Source: Flavobacteriaceae bacterium UBA3159
Lineage (GTDB): Bacteria > Bacteroidota > Bacteroidia > Flavobacteriales > Flavobacteriaceae
NCBI GenBank assembly: GCA_002364535.1
Contig: DEYL01000012.1
Location: 1 to 23,772, forward strand
Direction of reading: 5' to 3'
DNA: 23,772 bases
The first letter of the stretch is position 1. The number at the start of each line of letters is the position of its first letter. The position numbers were made by a program, and so were the translations under genes. The notes under the pieces were generated by a model that saw only the letters and a list, made by a program, of their open reading frames with translations, had not been told where the DNA came from and did not search any database. Below, piece by piece: positions 8,288 to 17,083 of this stretch.

Positions 8288-9817
8288 ATGAAAAAAACTT
8301 TCAATATTTCTATTGTTCTCATGATTGTGATGGTTTTATCCTTTCAGTCATCATGTGAATTGGTTCCCAATAAAACAACTTCAAATAAAATTCAGACCAA
8401 AAGACCCAACATACTTCTATTGATGTCCGATAATCAATCTGCGGAACATTTGGGTTGCTACGGTGATGCATCCATCAAAACGCCCCATATCGACAAACTT
8501 GCAAAAAAGGGATTGATTTTTAAAAACGCCTTTTGTTCGGCCCCATCGTGTTCGCCCGCCAGGGCTTCTATGCTCACCGGTCAAGACATTTGGAACCTAG
8601 GAGAGGCGGCTAATCTTTGGAGCAGTTTCCCTAGAGTTAAGGTTTATTCCAAATTAATGGAGGAATCTGGGTATCATGTAGGGATTGATGGAAAAGGCTG
8701 GGGGCCTGGAGATGAAACTGTAACAGGTTGGGATCAAAATCCCGGGGGAGCGAGGTATGGTTCTTTTGAGGAGTTTTTTAATGAAACAGAAAAAGGTCAA
8801 CCATGGATGTATTGGTACAGCAGCAGGGATCCACATCGACCCTATAAAAAAGGGGGATGGAAAAATTCGGGTATCCATCTCGATTCCATACATGTACCGC
8901 CCTACCTCCCCGATAATATTGAGGTGAGAAAAGACATTGCCGATTATTACAATGAAATTCAAAGATTTGACGAAGAAGTAGGTTCTTACATAGCTTTGCT
9001 CAAAGAAATGGCGCAACTGGAAAATACAGTAATTATTGTTTGTAGTGATAATGGTTGGCAAATGCCAAGAGGTTTAGCCAATTTATACGATTTTGGCACT
9101 AAAATTCCACTGATCATTTCTTGGCCAAAATTTTTCCCACCAGGACGAGAAGTGGATGACTTTATCAACATTAAGGATTTTGCTCCTACTCTTCTGGAAC
9201 TCGCAAATATCCTCATACCTGAAGAGATGAATGCCCAGAGTTTTGTCGATATACTCACCTCAAATAAACAAGGTAAAATCGATCCAAAAAGAGATCATGT
9301 CATCATGGCAAGAGAACGACATGCTTTTGTTAGAAGAGGAGGCCTGGGTTATCCCGGCCGAGCAATCAGAACAGCTGATTATCTGTACATCAAAAATTAC
9401 GAACCCAATCGCTGGCCTGCTGGAGATCCTCCTTTGTATGGGGATGTGGATGCCCATATGTTGCACTACGAGGCTCCAACAAAAATCTACATGTTGGAAA
9501 ACAAAGACTCAAAGGAGGTTAAACAATTATTTGATTTGGCCTTCTCCAAAAGGCCACAACATGAACTTTACAACCTATCAGAAGACCCTTTTCAGTTGAA
9601 TAACCTCGCAAAGGTCAATGAATACAAGCCCGTCTTAGAGGACTTGTCAAATCAACTCAATGCATATTTGGTTAAAACAAAAGATCCAAGGGAAGTTGGA
9701 CAACTATTTGATTGGGACAATGCGCCTTATTTTAAGGACAGAGACAAAAAACCAAAACCTTCAAAAAAAGCCATACAAATACTTGGTCTTGAGGAAGAAT
9801 ACAACTATTTGTACTAA
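8288..9817 (+). CDS. Exported S1-family formylglycine sulfatase
   Basis: The protein has 509 residues from the ATG at 8288; a GTG one codon upstream is also in frame. Residues 1-23 are an export signal ending in QSSC, a weak lipobox, so it is probably a periplasmic lipoprotein. The sulfatase core starts at about 39 (KRPNILLLMSDN, calcium ligands Asp48/Asn49). The formylglycine signature is Cys88-Ser-Pro-Ala-Arg92 followed by ASMLTGQ. A second metal motif is CSDNGW. The layout and the short C-terminal subdomain (HELYNLSEDPFQLNNLA) resemble N-sulfoglucosamine sulfohydrolase/S1_8-like enzymes. It would remove a sulfate ester or N-sulfate from a glycan. Activity needs a maturase (FGE or anSME), which is not in the window. 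It diverges from the rhamnose operon, so sulfated rhamnose is the natural guess but is not shown. Confidence 0.9.
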   Translation: MKKTFNISIVLMIVMVLSFQSSCELVPNKTTSNKIQTKRPNILLLMSDNQSAEHLGCYGDASIKTPHIDKLAKKGLIFKNAFCSAPSCSPARASMLTGQDIWNLGEAANLWSSFPRVKVYSKLMEESGYHVGIDGKGWGPGDETVTGWDQNPGGARYGSFEEFFNETEKGQPWMYWYSSRDPHRPYKKGGWKNSGIHLDSIHVPPYLPDNIEVRKDIADYYNEIQRFDEEVGSYIALLKEMAQLENTVIIVCSDNGWQMPRGLANLYDFGTKIPLIISWPKFFPPGREVDDFINIKDFAPTLLELANILIPEEMNAQSFVDILTSNKQGKIDPKRDHVIMARERHAFVRRGGLGYPGRAIRTADYLYIKNYEPNRWPAGDPPLYGDVDAHMLHYEAPTKIYMLENKDSKEVKQLFDLAFSKRPQHELYNLSEDPFQLNNLAKVNEYKPVLEDLSNQLNAYLVKTKDPREVGQLFDWDNAPYFKDRDKKPKPSKKAIQILGLEEEYNYLY

Positions 9818-9840
9818 TGGAATCCCCATTCAAAAAAAGG
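9816..9840. terminator. Candidate convergent terminator hairpin
   Basis: AATGG (9816-9820) and CCATT (9826-9830) form a five-pair stem that overlaps the sulfatase stop codon. It is flanked by a run of seven A (9832-9838) and then TTTTTT. It lies between two convergent genes only 28 bases apart and could serve both strands. The stem is short, so the call is weak. Confidence 0.35.
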
Positions 9841-9845
9841 ATTTT

Positions 9846-11501
9846 TTAATTAGTTTTGTCCCTTTCAATTTTCACATCCCTGAACATAAATGGGTTTTCG
9901 CTTACTAAAAGTTTCTTTTCACTTGAAACACTAATCTTGTTTAAAATTACCTTTTCTGTCTTAATATATGGAAACTCCTCTTGAAAGCTTTCGTCAATCA
10001 TTTTGGAGTTAAAATTTGAAAAAACGGCAATTGTTTTGTAAGCATCGTGTTGATTTGAATCATCGATATGAAGTTGATCTATAATGATATTTTTTGGCAT
10101 ATAACAGGTATAACCAAAATCGTGAAGACCTGAGTTTGATCCACTGATAAGACTGACGACAGGGGACTTCCTTTGAGTTGGAACAAAAATGCAATTCCGA
10201 ATGGTAAAAGTTCCCTCCCAAGTACTTCCATAATCAGGACGCAAATTGATAAAACTTCTTCCCCTAACAGTAGAATTTTCGATAAGAAAGTTACCCGATC
10301 CTATGGCGTTGACTCCCATATATCCTAGCGTAGAATTCTGTATAGTTGCATTGTAAACACCCATATGCGCATCGAATCTGGATAAAATACAATTGTCAAA
10401 ACTTATGTTTTTGGAATAGTTAGATGCAAAAATACCCCAGTACCTGTTGTCATTAATATCATTAGTCTGACTACAGTTGACAAAAGACACACCAATGGAT
10501 CGCGTTACCGATATATCGTAAGAACCCATTGAAACGGGTTTTCCAGCATTTCCAATCGTTCGATAGGTTTTATGACCTGTCAAAACACAATCCTTAACCA
10601 AAACATTGGTGCAATCCGAAATACTGATAAAACCTCTATAAGGAGCGCCTTGAGAACCTTCACCATCAATTAAATGTTCTAGATTTGATACAACAACATT
10701 CGATCGTTTAATCGAAATATTTCGACTGTAATAAGTGTACTTGGATGGAGCTTTATTCGCAATCGTAACAAAACGCCCCCCATTAATCACCAAGGGGGTT
10801 TTATCGATGGGTAGGGCACTAATATTTGAGACATGATCAAAATTCCAGATTATAGGAGTGCTACTATCGATATTTCCATTTTTATTTAAAATGAAAATAT
10901 CCGTTTGAGCTCTACCTTTATTTTGGTTTAGACCATAGCGAATATACCTTTTGACAATAGTGTCAGTGACAGTAACCAAACAATCATCTTTTAAAGTGAT
11001 ACCAATCTTTTTTTGGTCTTTTTTAAGGGATTTAACAGTATCAATCAAAATAGGTTTTAATTGGGATTTAACTTCAAAAATAGAGGCAAATCGATTTTCG
11101 ACCTCAGTATCATCAATGATAAAAGTTGCACTTCCAAAATCCGTATTGGTTGCTAAGATAGCGGTCATTTCCCTCCCCCCAATTAGATAATTGGCCCCAT
11201 CATCCGCTTTTACTTCAACATCATATTGATTTGCCAAAGCATGAGTAGCCACTATAAAAGCTAAGTCATCTGAAGTACCATTTCCAAGTGCACCCATATC
11301 ACTATAACGAATAAATCCCTTTCGTTTGATTATTTTTAAATGTTCTTGATTAATATTAATCTTAAGAACCCCATTTTCATCTTGATATACCCTAGTAGAT
11401 TTTGGGGTTGAGTTGATAACCGTCAAAGACTCTGAATTTATTTGTCCAGTAGAAACAATGATTTTTAAAATCAAAAAAGGTAAAATCAGCGAATTTTTCA
11501 T
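9846..11501 (-). CDS. Secreted right-handed parallel beta-helix protein (pectate-lyase/GH28 fold)
   Basis: This is a 551-residue protein with a Sec signal at 1-20 (ending STGQ). The N-terminal cap motif YSDMGALGNGTSDDLAFI (about 65-82) is the typical first turn of Pectate_lyase_3/GH28-like helices (GAxGDGxxDD). From about 235 onward, coils of 20-25 residues repeat with Asn/Ser/Cys ladders (for example ISISDCTNVLVKDCVLTGH, NISFDNCILSRFD, ATIQNSTLGYMG). A catalytic set could not be assigned by eye, so it may be a lyase, a hydrolase, an epimerase or a binding protein. It is convergent with the sulfatase and diverges from the metallophosphoesterase, 180 bases away. The context suggests it acts on the same extracellular glycan. 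The fold is sure and the activity is unknown. Confidence 0.8.
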   Translation of the reverse strand: MKNSLILPFLILKIIVSTGQINSESLTVINSTPKSTRVYQDENGVLKININQEHLKIIKRKGFIRYSDMGALGNGTSDDLAFIVATHALANQYDVEVKADDGANYLIGGREMTAILATNTDFGSATFIIDDTEVENRFASIFEVKSQLKPILIDTVKSLKKDQKKIGITLKDDCLVTVTDTIVKRYIRYGLNQNKGRAQTDIFILNKNGNIDSSTPIIWNFDHVSNISALPIDKTPLVINGGRFVTIANKAPSKYTYYSRNISIKRSNVVVSNLEHLIDGEGSQGAPYRGFISISDCTNVLVKDCVLTGHKTYRTIGNAGKPVSMGSYDISVTRSIGVSFVNCSQTNDINDNRYWGIFASNYSKNISFDNCILSRFDAHMGVYNATIQNSTLGYMGVNAIGSGNFLIENSTVRGRSFINLRPDYGSTWEGTFTIRNCIFVPTQRKSPVVSLISGSNSGLHDFGYTCYMPKNIIIDQLHIDDSNQHDAYKTIAVFSNFNSKMIDESFQEEFPYIKTEKVILNKISVSSEKKLLVSENPFMFRDVKIERDKTN

Positions 11502-11681
11502 AAGTGCCTATAGATGAGTCTTACTAATATATAAATTTAATTGCGATACTAAAATTTCAGAAATCATTGAATTGCAAAATGAATGGGTAACCAAAGAATC
11601 GATAAAAAAAAAGAAAGTACTCTAGTTAAGCTGATTTATCCTAAATTTAAACTATAAATAAACTTTAGACCTAAAAACTTA

Positions 11682-12704
11682 ATGAAACGCCGATCATTTA
11701 TCACAGGATCAACATCTGCTGCTGCAGGACTTGGACTTTCAACTGTATCTTGTTCTCCTTCAATTAAGAAGAAAATTGAGCAACCATTTAAAGTCTGTGC
11801 AACTGTGGATCAGCAAAAGGTGTCATTTTATGCCGATATCATCAACGAGTCCATTAAGGTAGTCCACATCGCTGACACCCATTTGTTTATGGATGATAAG
11901 AGGGGAGTACCTTTTCAAGAGTACAGCAATCGAATGGCAAAGGCTTACAACCAAACCACGCATTTTCAAACAAGAGAAAAAACCAATCCAGAAAAATCCT
12001 TTGAACAAACACTGGCATTTGCTAAAGAAGTCAATGCAGATGTAATCAATTTGGTAGGGGACATTTTCAGTTTTCCGTCTGAGGCGGCAATTGAGTGGGT
12101 TCACTCCAAATTGGATGCTACAGGCATTCCCTACATCTATGTTGCTGGAAACCACGACTGGCATTACGAAGGAATGAAAGGTAGTTTGGAATCCCTCCGT
12201 GATACCTGGATTGAAAAACGTTTGCTTCCCCTGTATCAAGGAAACCATCCTTTGATGGCAGCATATGATATCAAAGGAATACGTTTTTTAGCCATTGACA
12301 ACTCAACCTATCAAATCAACGAAGAGCAATCGGCCTTTTTGTCAGCACAAATTGCAAGTGGATTACCACTGGTTTTGTTGGTTCACATTCCAATGTATGC
12401 CCCGGGGAAAAATATTTCTTTTGGTTGTGGTAATCCATTTTGGGGGGCAGCCTCAGATCGAAGCTTTGAGCTGGAAAGACGTCCAAAATGGCCAGAAAGT
12501 GGACACACTCAGACCACCTTTGATTTTTACAAGAAAGTATTTGATGCACCCAATATGATGGGTATTTTTACAGGACATAAACATCGAAATTCCATTGAAG
12601 TAATCAAGGGAAAACCCCAAATAGTAGCCGATGACAATGCCAGTGGAGGCTATCTAGACATTGACTTTATACCCTTGGAGGAACAACACAAAAAGGTGAT
12701 TTAA
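11682..12704 (+). CDS. Tat-exported metallophosphoesterase (calcineurin-like)
   Basis: This is a 340-residue protein. MKRRSFITG is a twin-arginine motif, followed by a hydrophobic stretch and TVSC at 21-24, a possible lipobox, so it is probably a folded-exported, membrane-anchored protein. The complete calcineurin-like metal set is visible: D65-x-H67 (IADTHLF), GD at 126-127 (NLVGDIFS), GNHD at 156-159, His235 (LVLLVHIPMY) and GHKH at 298-301. It should hydrolyse a phosphomonoester or phosphodiester outside the cytoplasm, with substrate unknown. The upstream 180-base gap is shared with the divergent beta-helix gene. Its presence among glycan-cleaving genes suggests a phosphorylated glycan or released sugar phosphate, which is inference from context only. 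Confidence 0.88.
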   Translation: MKRRSFITGSTSAAAGLGLSTVSCSPSIKKKIEQPFKVCATVDQQKVSFYADIINESIKVVHIADTHLFMDDKRGVPFQEYSNRMAKAYNQTTHFQTREKTNPEKSFEQTLAFAKEVNADVINLVGDIFSFPSEAAIEWVHSKLDATGIPYIYVAGNHDWHYEGMKGSLESLRDTWIEKRLLPLYQGNHPLMAAYDIKGIRFLAIDNSTYQINEEQSAFLSAQIASGLPLVLLVHIPMYAPGKNISFGCGNPFWGAASDRSFELERRPKWPESGHTQTTFDFYKKVFDAPNMMGIFTGHKHRNSIEVIKGKPQIVADDNASGGYLDIDFIPLEEQHKKVI

Positions 12705-13038
12705 TGATCCTTGTTCTAGACCTTAGCATTTTGTAACATTAAGTGAAATATCCCTAAATGTATCTTTTGGAATGAATATTAAGCTTATTTCAGAAGTTAT
12801 ATTTTTTACAGCCATGATACAGATGTTTCTCAAAAAACATTGATTCCAATGAAGGTAGGTATATCCTGACTCCGTCCCACCTACTTGACGGGAAGCACCC
12901 GAAGCCAATTGGATTTGGGAATCAGGGGAGATGAACACGAGAAATTGCCATTTAAATGTAAGCATGAAACTAAGCCTACCCATTGCTGTTAAAGAAGCAA
13001 GGGCCTAAAAATCTGCTTTCTCGATTATATTCAATTTC
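12705..13038. other. Convergent intergenic region with a GC-richer structured patch
   Basis: The stretch separates two convergent genes. Most of it is AT-rich, but 12851-12915 is clearly GC-richer and can fold in competing ways: GTAGGT (12855-12860) with ACCTAC (12879-12884), CCGTC (12872-12876) with GACGG (12887-12891), and CGGG (12889-12892) with CCCG (12898-12901). An 86-codon minus-strand frame at 12723-12983 runs through it (SGASRQVGGTESGYTYLH). That frame lacks domain features and is not called as a gene. A decayed mobile or repeat element is possible. Confidence 0.4.
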
Positions 13039-14235
13039 CTAAGGCGCTAAAATGGGTTGAGTCCATGCTTTTTTAATTTCATCGACCATAATAGGATTTT
13101 CTTTTTTTGCATCGGAATTTATACTGACACGAACAAAAACATCCTCTTTTTGGAAAGTATATGAAGCTGATGTGCCTTTAACTTTTTTTAACGCAACCAC
13201 TGCTTCAGCACCTTTTTTGTATCCCATAAAAATGATCTCATAATTTACCCCAACTTCTGGGCCAACCTCTATTTCAATTTGATTCTGATCCGTATAGAAT
13301 TTTTTGAGATGAACACCCGTAGATGCATAAAAATCACCGTTTTCCATGGCCGATATCAAATCTTCGGTAGCTAATTTTTTAGAATTTACCATCACCCATC
13401 CTCGCCCGGTATTGCTGTCTTTGGAGGAAAAGGTATGATAGCGGTGACTGTCGTCGGTGGCAACTCCAAACATCAATGGTTTTCCCTCTTTATAGTAATG
13501 AATATTGATCAAATCCCACATGGTTTCGGTATCAACATGCGTATCGTCTCCTTCATTGTTTACGGCAGGGTGGCCATTGTAAACCTCAAAAAAACGTTCT
13601 CCATTTAATTGTTTAAGATCCTCCGTACTGATGCCATAACCAAAGTTGGGATGATTGATATGGGCAAACATGGGGATGTTCAAACTTTTGCGTTGCTCGT
13701 GGACGGCGTCCAGGGTTCTCTGCATTACATCCAATACCGAAGTTCCACGAATGGGATCTATTTTTTCCTCTATATTGGTAACATTAATGTGAACGGGCTT
13801 ATTTTCAAAAGAAGAGGTGACCTCTTCGGATTTGATGACCAAAAATGAATCCGGCAGCTGAAATTTGGATTGGAGCTCTTCAAAGGTTTTCAGTCGAACC
13901 AATGTTTTGCCGGAGTCTGTTTTGGTTTCAACCCAATCCCCAAATCGGTTTTGATATTTCTCTAAAGTTTTATGTTTACGCTCCCTCTCTTTTATTTCAT
14001 ACCAAAACTCTGAATCACCAATGGTATTGTGATCGGAAAGTGCAATGAATTGGTAATCGTTGTCCTTATACCATTGAATGATCATTTCGGGGAAATCATC
14101 ACCGTCACTCCAAAGTGAATGGGTATGTAAATTACCCTTATGCCAGTGTTGTTCGGCACTACTATTTTCGCAAGAGATCAGTTGTATGGCGATGAGCCCC
14201 AAACCCACCAATAAAAATTTGTTCAATGCTATCAT
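13039..14235 (-). CDS. PHP-domain lipoprotein, predicted phosphoesterase
   Basis: The protein has 398 residues from the chosen ATG. A longer frame starts 13 codons upstream, but the ATG at 14235 directly precedes a textbook lipoprotein signal with lipobox LISC (Cys22). The PHP metal-binding motifs are all visible: NLHTHSLWSDGD (His37, His39), ALSDHNT (Asp68, His69), AHINHPNFG, and ATDDSHRYH near the end of the domain. About 100 residues of beta-rich C-terminal sequence follow (IEIEVGPEVGVNYEIIFMG). PHP proteins hydrolyse phosphoesters using three metals, and exported lipoprotein versions are common in Bacteroidota with unknown substrates. It is last in the AKR-monooxygenase-symporter run, 82 bases after the symporter stop, and may work outside the inner membrane on the substrate that the symporter imports. 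Confidence 0.85.
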   Translation of the reverse strand: MIALNKFLLVGLGLIAIQLISCENSSAEQHWHKGNLHTHSLWSDGDDFPEMIIQWYKDNDYQFIALSDHNTIGDSEFWYEIKERERKHKTLEKYQNRFGDWVETKTDSGKTLVRLKTFEELQSKFQLPDSFLVIKSEEVTSSFENKPVHINVTNIEEKIDPIRGTSVLDVMQRTLDAVHEQRKSLNIPMFAHINHPNFGYGISTEDLKQLNGERFFEVYNGHPAVNNEGDDTHVDTETMWDLINIHYYKEGKPLMFGVATDDSHRYHTFSSKDSNTGRGWVMVNSKKLATEDLISAMENGDFYASTGVHLKKFYTDQNQIEIEVGPEVGVNYEIIFMGYKKGAEAVVALKKVKGTSASYTFQKEDVFVRVSINSDAKKENPIMVDEIKKAWTQPILAP

Positions 14236-14292
14236 GAGATATTGTTTATTGAAATATATAAAAATTAAACTCAACGGATAAGATCAGCACCA

Positions 14293-14317
14293 TTTGATTT
14301 GATTTGATTTGATCTGA
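14293..14317 (+). repeat. TTTGA pentanucleotide tandem repeat
   Basis: Four perfect TTTGA units and one TCTGA unit lie directly against the symporter stop codon and upstream of the PHP gene. Such simple repeats can vary by slippage and would alter the spacing in the symporter-PHP gap. No promoter element was found in the repeat on the minus (coding) strand. Confidence 0.7.
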
Positions 14318-15862
14318 TCAATGAAAAATGATATGCAATAAAATCAGTGATATCAGCATTCCGAAGCCTAGTTTTTGGATTTGTTTTGAACCGGTTTGAA
14401 ACAATGTCCTGGGGTTTTTAAACTGTGTTTTGGAAAACAGAAAAATCAGGGTAAAACCAATCAGTATGATCCACATGGCCCTGACAAAATAATTCATCTC
14501 CGGGAAGAAAGACTTAAAAATAAATTGAAGGATTATGGTTGCCAAAAAAGCCACAAATGTGACCTTGTATTGGGGAGCGACCAAAAAAGCTGCAGCACAA
14601 ATAATCACAACAATCCCACAATTGATATAATACCGAAGTTCATTCAGCGTGTGCGTAAATGCAGCATTAGGGTGTGAAAACTTGAGATAGAGCAGCAAGA
14701 TGCCCACGGTCACACCCGTTACAAAACTGAACAAAATTGCCTGTCTGCCCGCTTCCACCATTTGCAGGTCAGTTGCATCCTTGTGGAGGTATCCTTTGTA
14801 GATATCAACAGACCACAATGTAGCCAAGGAATTGAATGTTGAATCGACCGTACTCATCAAAGAAGCAAATAAAGCACACAACACCAAACCTTTTGCTCCC
14901 ATTGGCAAATAGGTGTTAACAAGATAAGTGAAAGACATATCGGGATCCGATAGTCCGTTATCCCCCAAAATACCCACCAAAGCAATACCGGGCACCACAA
15001 TGATAACAGCCATCAAATATTTCATCAGCCCACCCACCATCAGTCCTATCTGGGCGTGCCTCAGACTTTTGGCAGCCAGAGACCTTTGCACAATCGACTG
15101 ATTGGCACACCAATAGTTGATATTCAACAAGAACAGCCCAAAAATATGAGTCCAAGGCAACTTCTCATGATCCGAGGGAAGATGCAGATGCATCAACTGG
15201 GGCGTTTTTATGTACAACGCTGACCAGCCCCCAAGGTGGTGAACCGCCATAAACATTACCACCAGACCACCCGAAATCAAAACCATGAATTGGATGATGT
15301 CTGTTCGAACTACCGCACTCAGCCCTCCCAAATAAGTATAGATCGCTGAAAATAATCCGAGCATGACAATCAGCAGGGTAATTCTTGTGATTCGGTCTGG
15401 GTGAAGTAAAGACAAATATTCTCCAAAAACAACATCGGCAGCATAGGCCCCCCAAAAAAGTGCTGCCCCGATGGTGATGGTCGAAAACAAAGAAATATTG
15501 GCCAATGAATAAAGCAAGGCTACCCTTTTTCCAAGGCGTTTTTTTATAAACTGAGTAATGGTAATAATCTTGTCTTTCAGGTAGTAAGGAATAAAAATAA
15601 AAGAGGCCAAAAGTATCCCCTGAACAGCATTGATCTCCAAACTTGCTTGGGCCAAACCATAGAGGTAGGCAGAGCCCATCATGCCCAAAAATTGGTAGCC
15701 TTGAATATTGGTTGCAATGGTAGAAAAAGCAATAGAAGGCCACCGCAAACTTCTAGAGCTTAAAAAGTATTCTTCACTGGTCACTTCTTTTTTTTGCCTT
15801 CCCCAAATGGCAATAAGCATAACGAATAGGAAATAAGCCGCTACGATGAGTAAATCTATCAT
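14318..15862 (-). CDS. Sodium:solute symporter (SSS family)
   Basis: This is a 514-residue inner-membrane protein with about 13-14 hydrophobic segments. The N-terminus (MIDLLIVAAYFLFVMLIAIWGRQKK, then SEEYFLSSRSLRWPSIAFSTIATNIQGYQFLG) is typical of SSS/LeuT-fold symporters, including the R-x-L-x-W-x-x-x-A/G-x-S motif of TM2. A later segment, ALFASLMSTVDSTFNSLATLWSVDIYK, carries the Ser/Thr cluster of the family sodium-binding helix. Bacterial SSS members take up sugars, sialic acid, amino acids, or carboxylates. It follows the flavin monooxygenase by 35 bases and precedes the PHP lipoprotein, so it probably imports the substrate of this operon. That could be a sugar, a sulfonated sugar or a small oligosaccharide. 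Confidence 0.9.
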   Translation of the reverse strand: MIDLLIVAAYFLFVMLIAIWGRQKKEVTSEEYFLSSRSLRWPSIAFSTIATNIQGYQFLGMMGSAYLYGLAQASLEINAVQGILLASFIFIPYYLKDKIITITQFIKKRLGKRVALLYSLANISLFSTITIGAALFWGAYAADVVFGEYLSLLHPDRITRITLLIVMLGLFSAIYTYLGGLSAVVRTDIIQFMVLISGGLVVMFMAVHHLGGWSALYIKTPQLMHLHLPSDHEKLPWTHIFGLFLLNINYWCANQSIVQRSLAAKSLRHAQIGLMVGGLMKYLMAVIIVVPGIALVGILGDNGLSDPDMSFTYLVNTYLPMGAKGLVLCALFASLMSTVDSTFNSLATLWSVDIYKGYLHKDATDLQMVEAGRQAILFSFVTGVTVGILLLYLKFSHPNAAFTHTLNELRYYINCGIVVIICAAAFLVAPQYKVTFVAFLATIILQFIFKSFFPEMNYFVRAMWIILIGFTLIFLFSKTQFKNPRTLFQTGSKQIQKLGFGMLISLILLHIIFH

Positions 15863-15897
15863 TGCTCAAACATCTTGGAGGGAAAAAATATCATTGA

Positions 15898-17055
15898 TCA
15901 TACTCTAATTCCATCGGCCAAAGGGGTTAAAGGGACTTCTTTTGTTGTTTTCCCTTGCAGTTGGGGCATGGAAAAAGTTTTTAATCTCGGCAGTACGAGT
16001 TCCGCAAAACGATTGCATTCATCGATATGTGGATAGCCCGACAAAATAAAAGATCGGATACCCATGTCGATATAACGGTTTAATTTTTCAACGATCTGAT
16101 CGGGATTACCTACCAGTGCGGCACCACATCCGGAGCGTGCTTTTCCAATTCCCGTCCATAAGTGAGGCTCAACATAGCCATCTCCAGAGGATTGCTCCCT
16201 CATTTGTTTTTGACGACTCACCCCATAAGATTTTGCATCCAAAGCGCGTTCTCTCAACTCTTGTCCTGACTCCAAATCAAGTTTTGAGATGATACTTTCT
16301 GCATATTCACAGGCTTCTTCTTCTGTTTCCCGCACCACCACATGGACCCGAAGTCCGAAATCTACCTTGCGGTTGTATTTTGCAGCTTTCTGACTCATGT
16401 TTTCCATTAAGTTTCTCAAATTGCCCTCTGTCTCAGGCCACATCAGGTAAACATCACAATGCTCGGCACAGAGATCAACAGCAGCCGGAGAATAGCCCCC
16501 AAAATAGAGCAATGGCCCTTCATTTTGATAGGGTTTGACCGGATTGGTGGGGAGTTTAAACTTATAAAATTGGCCACTAAAATCGATTTCTTCTTGTGTC
16601 CAGGCTTGTTTGAGGATTTCAATGACCTCTCTGGAGCGCTGATACCGATCTTCGGAGGGAAGGTCTTCGCCCGGCAAATTGGATGAAATGATATTCACCG
16701 TAAGCCGTCCCTTAAGGATATGATCGATCGTAGAGAGGGTTCGGGCCAACATGGGAGGATGAACCTCACCACAGCGAACAGCCGCCAGGATATTTATATT
16801 TTGAGTCAGTGGAGATACGGCCGATACAAAAGGAAGGGTATCTTGCCCCACTTGATAGGAGGATGGACACAAAATATTTCGATAACCCAATTGATCAGCG
16901 GTCAATAGGATATTGGAAGTGTTTTCCCAATTGCTTTTGTATTTCACATCACGCTCGCCCAAATAGCGGTCGTCGCCATCACAAATGGGAGCAAACCAGG
17001 AAACCTCTGCACCTTGCACTTCTCTTGATCTTATTTCTATTGGTTTAGCCATCAT
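15898..17055 (-). CDS. SsuD-family FMNH2-dependent sulfonate monooxygenase (LLM class)
   Basis: The protein has 385 residues from the ATG at 17055 (a second ATG follows at once). A longer open frame upstream would overlap the reductase gene and adds no conserved sequence. It is a luciferase-like TIM barrel very close in layout to alkanesulfonate monooxygenase SsuD (381 residues). LYFGGYSPAAVDLCAEHCDVYLMWPE, FGLRVHVVVRET and HLWTGIGKARSGCGAALVGNPDQI align with family blocks, as does SFILSGYPHIDE. Residues corresponding to SsuD Arg226 and His228 (GLRVHV), Arg297 (KARSG) and Tyr331 (SGYPH) are kept. SsuD Cys54 is not obviously conserved (CPSSYQVGQD). The reaction would be oxygenolytic desulfonation to an aldehyde plus sulfite. 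No flavin reductase gene is near. It sits 28 bases after an aldo/keto reductase, the pairing seen in sulfoquinovose monooxygenase clusters. Confidence 0.88.
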   Translation of the reverse strand: MMAKPIEIRSREVQGAEVSWFAPICDGDDRYLGERDVKYKSNWENTSNILLTADQLGYRNILCPSSYQVGQDTLPFVSAVSPLTQNINILAAVRCGEVHPPMLARTLSTIDHILKGRLTVNIISSNLPGEDLPSEDRYQRSREVIEILKQAWTQEEIDFSGQFYKFKLPTNPVKPYQNEGPLLYFGGYSPAAVDLCAEHCDVYLMWPETEGNLRNLMENMSQKAAKYNRKVDFGLRVHVVVRETEEEACEYAESIISKLDLESGQELRERALDAKSYGVSRQKQMREQSSGDGYVEPHLWTGIGKARSGCGAALVGNPDQIVEKLNRYIDMGIRSFILSGYPHIDECNRFAELVLPRLKTFSMPQLQGKTTKEVPLTPLADGIRV

Positions 17056-17083
17056 GTTTTTTTTTAAATCATTATGATTTAAT

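Noticed and set aside
12723..12983. 86-codon minus-strand open frame in the convergent gap
   Set aside because: It has no signal, no domain and mixed hydrophobic/Cys content. It runs through a structured GC-richer patch and lacks a promoter, so it is treated as chance or part of a repeat.
15165..15743. 192-codon minus-strand frame inside the symporter gene
   Set aside because: It is an alternative-frame shadow rich in Tyr, Cys, Trp and Gly. The symporter frame has the family motifs over the same region.
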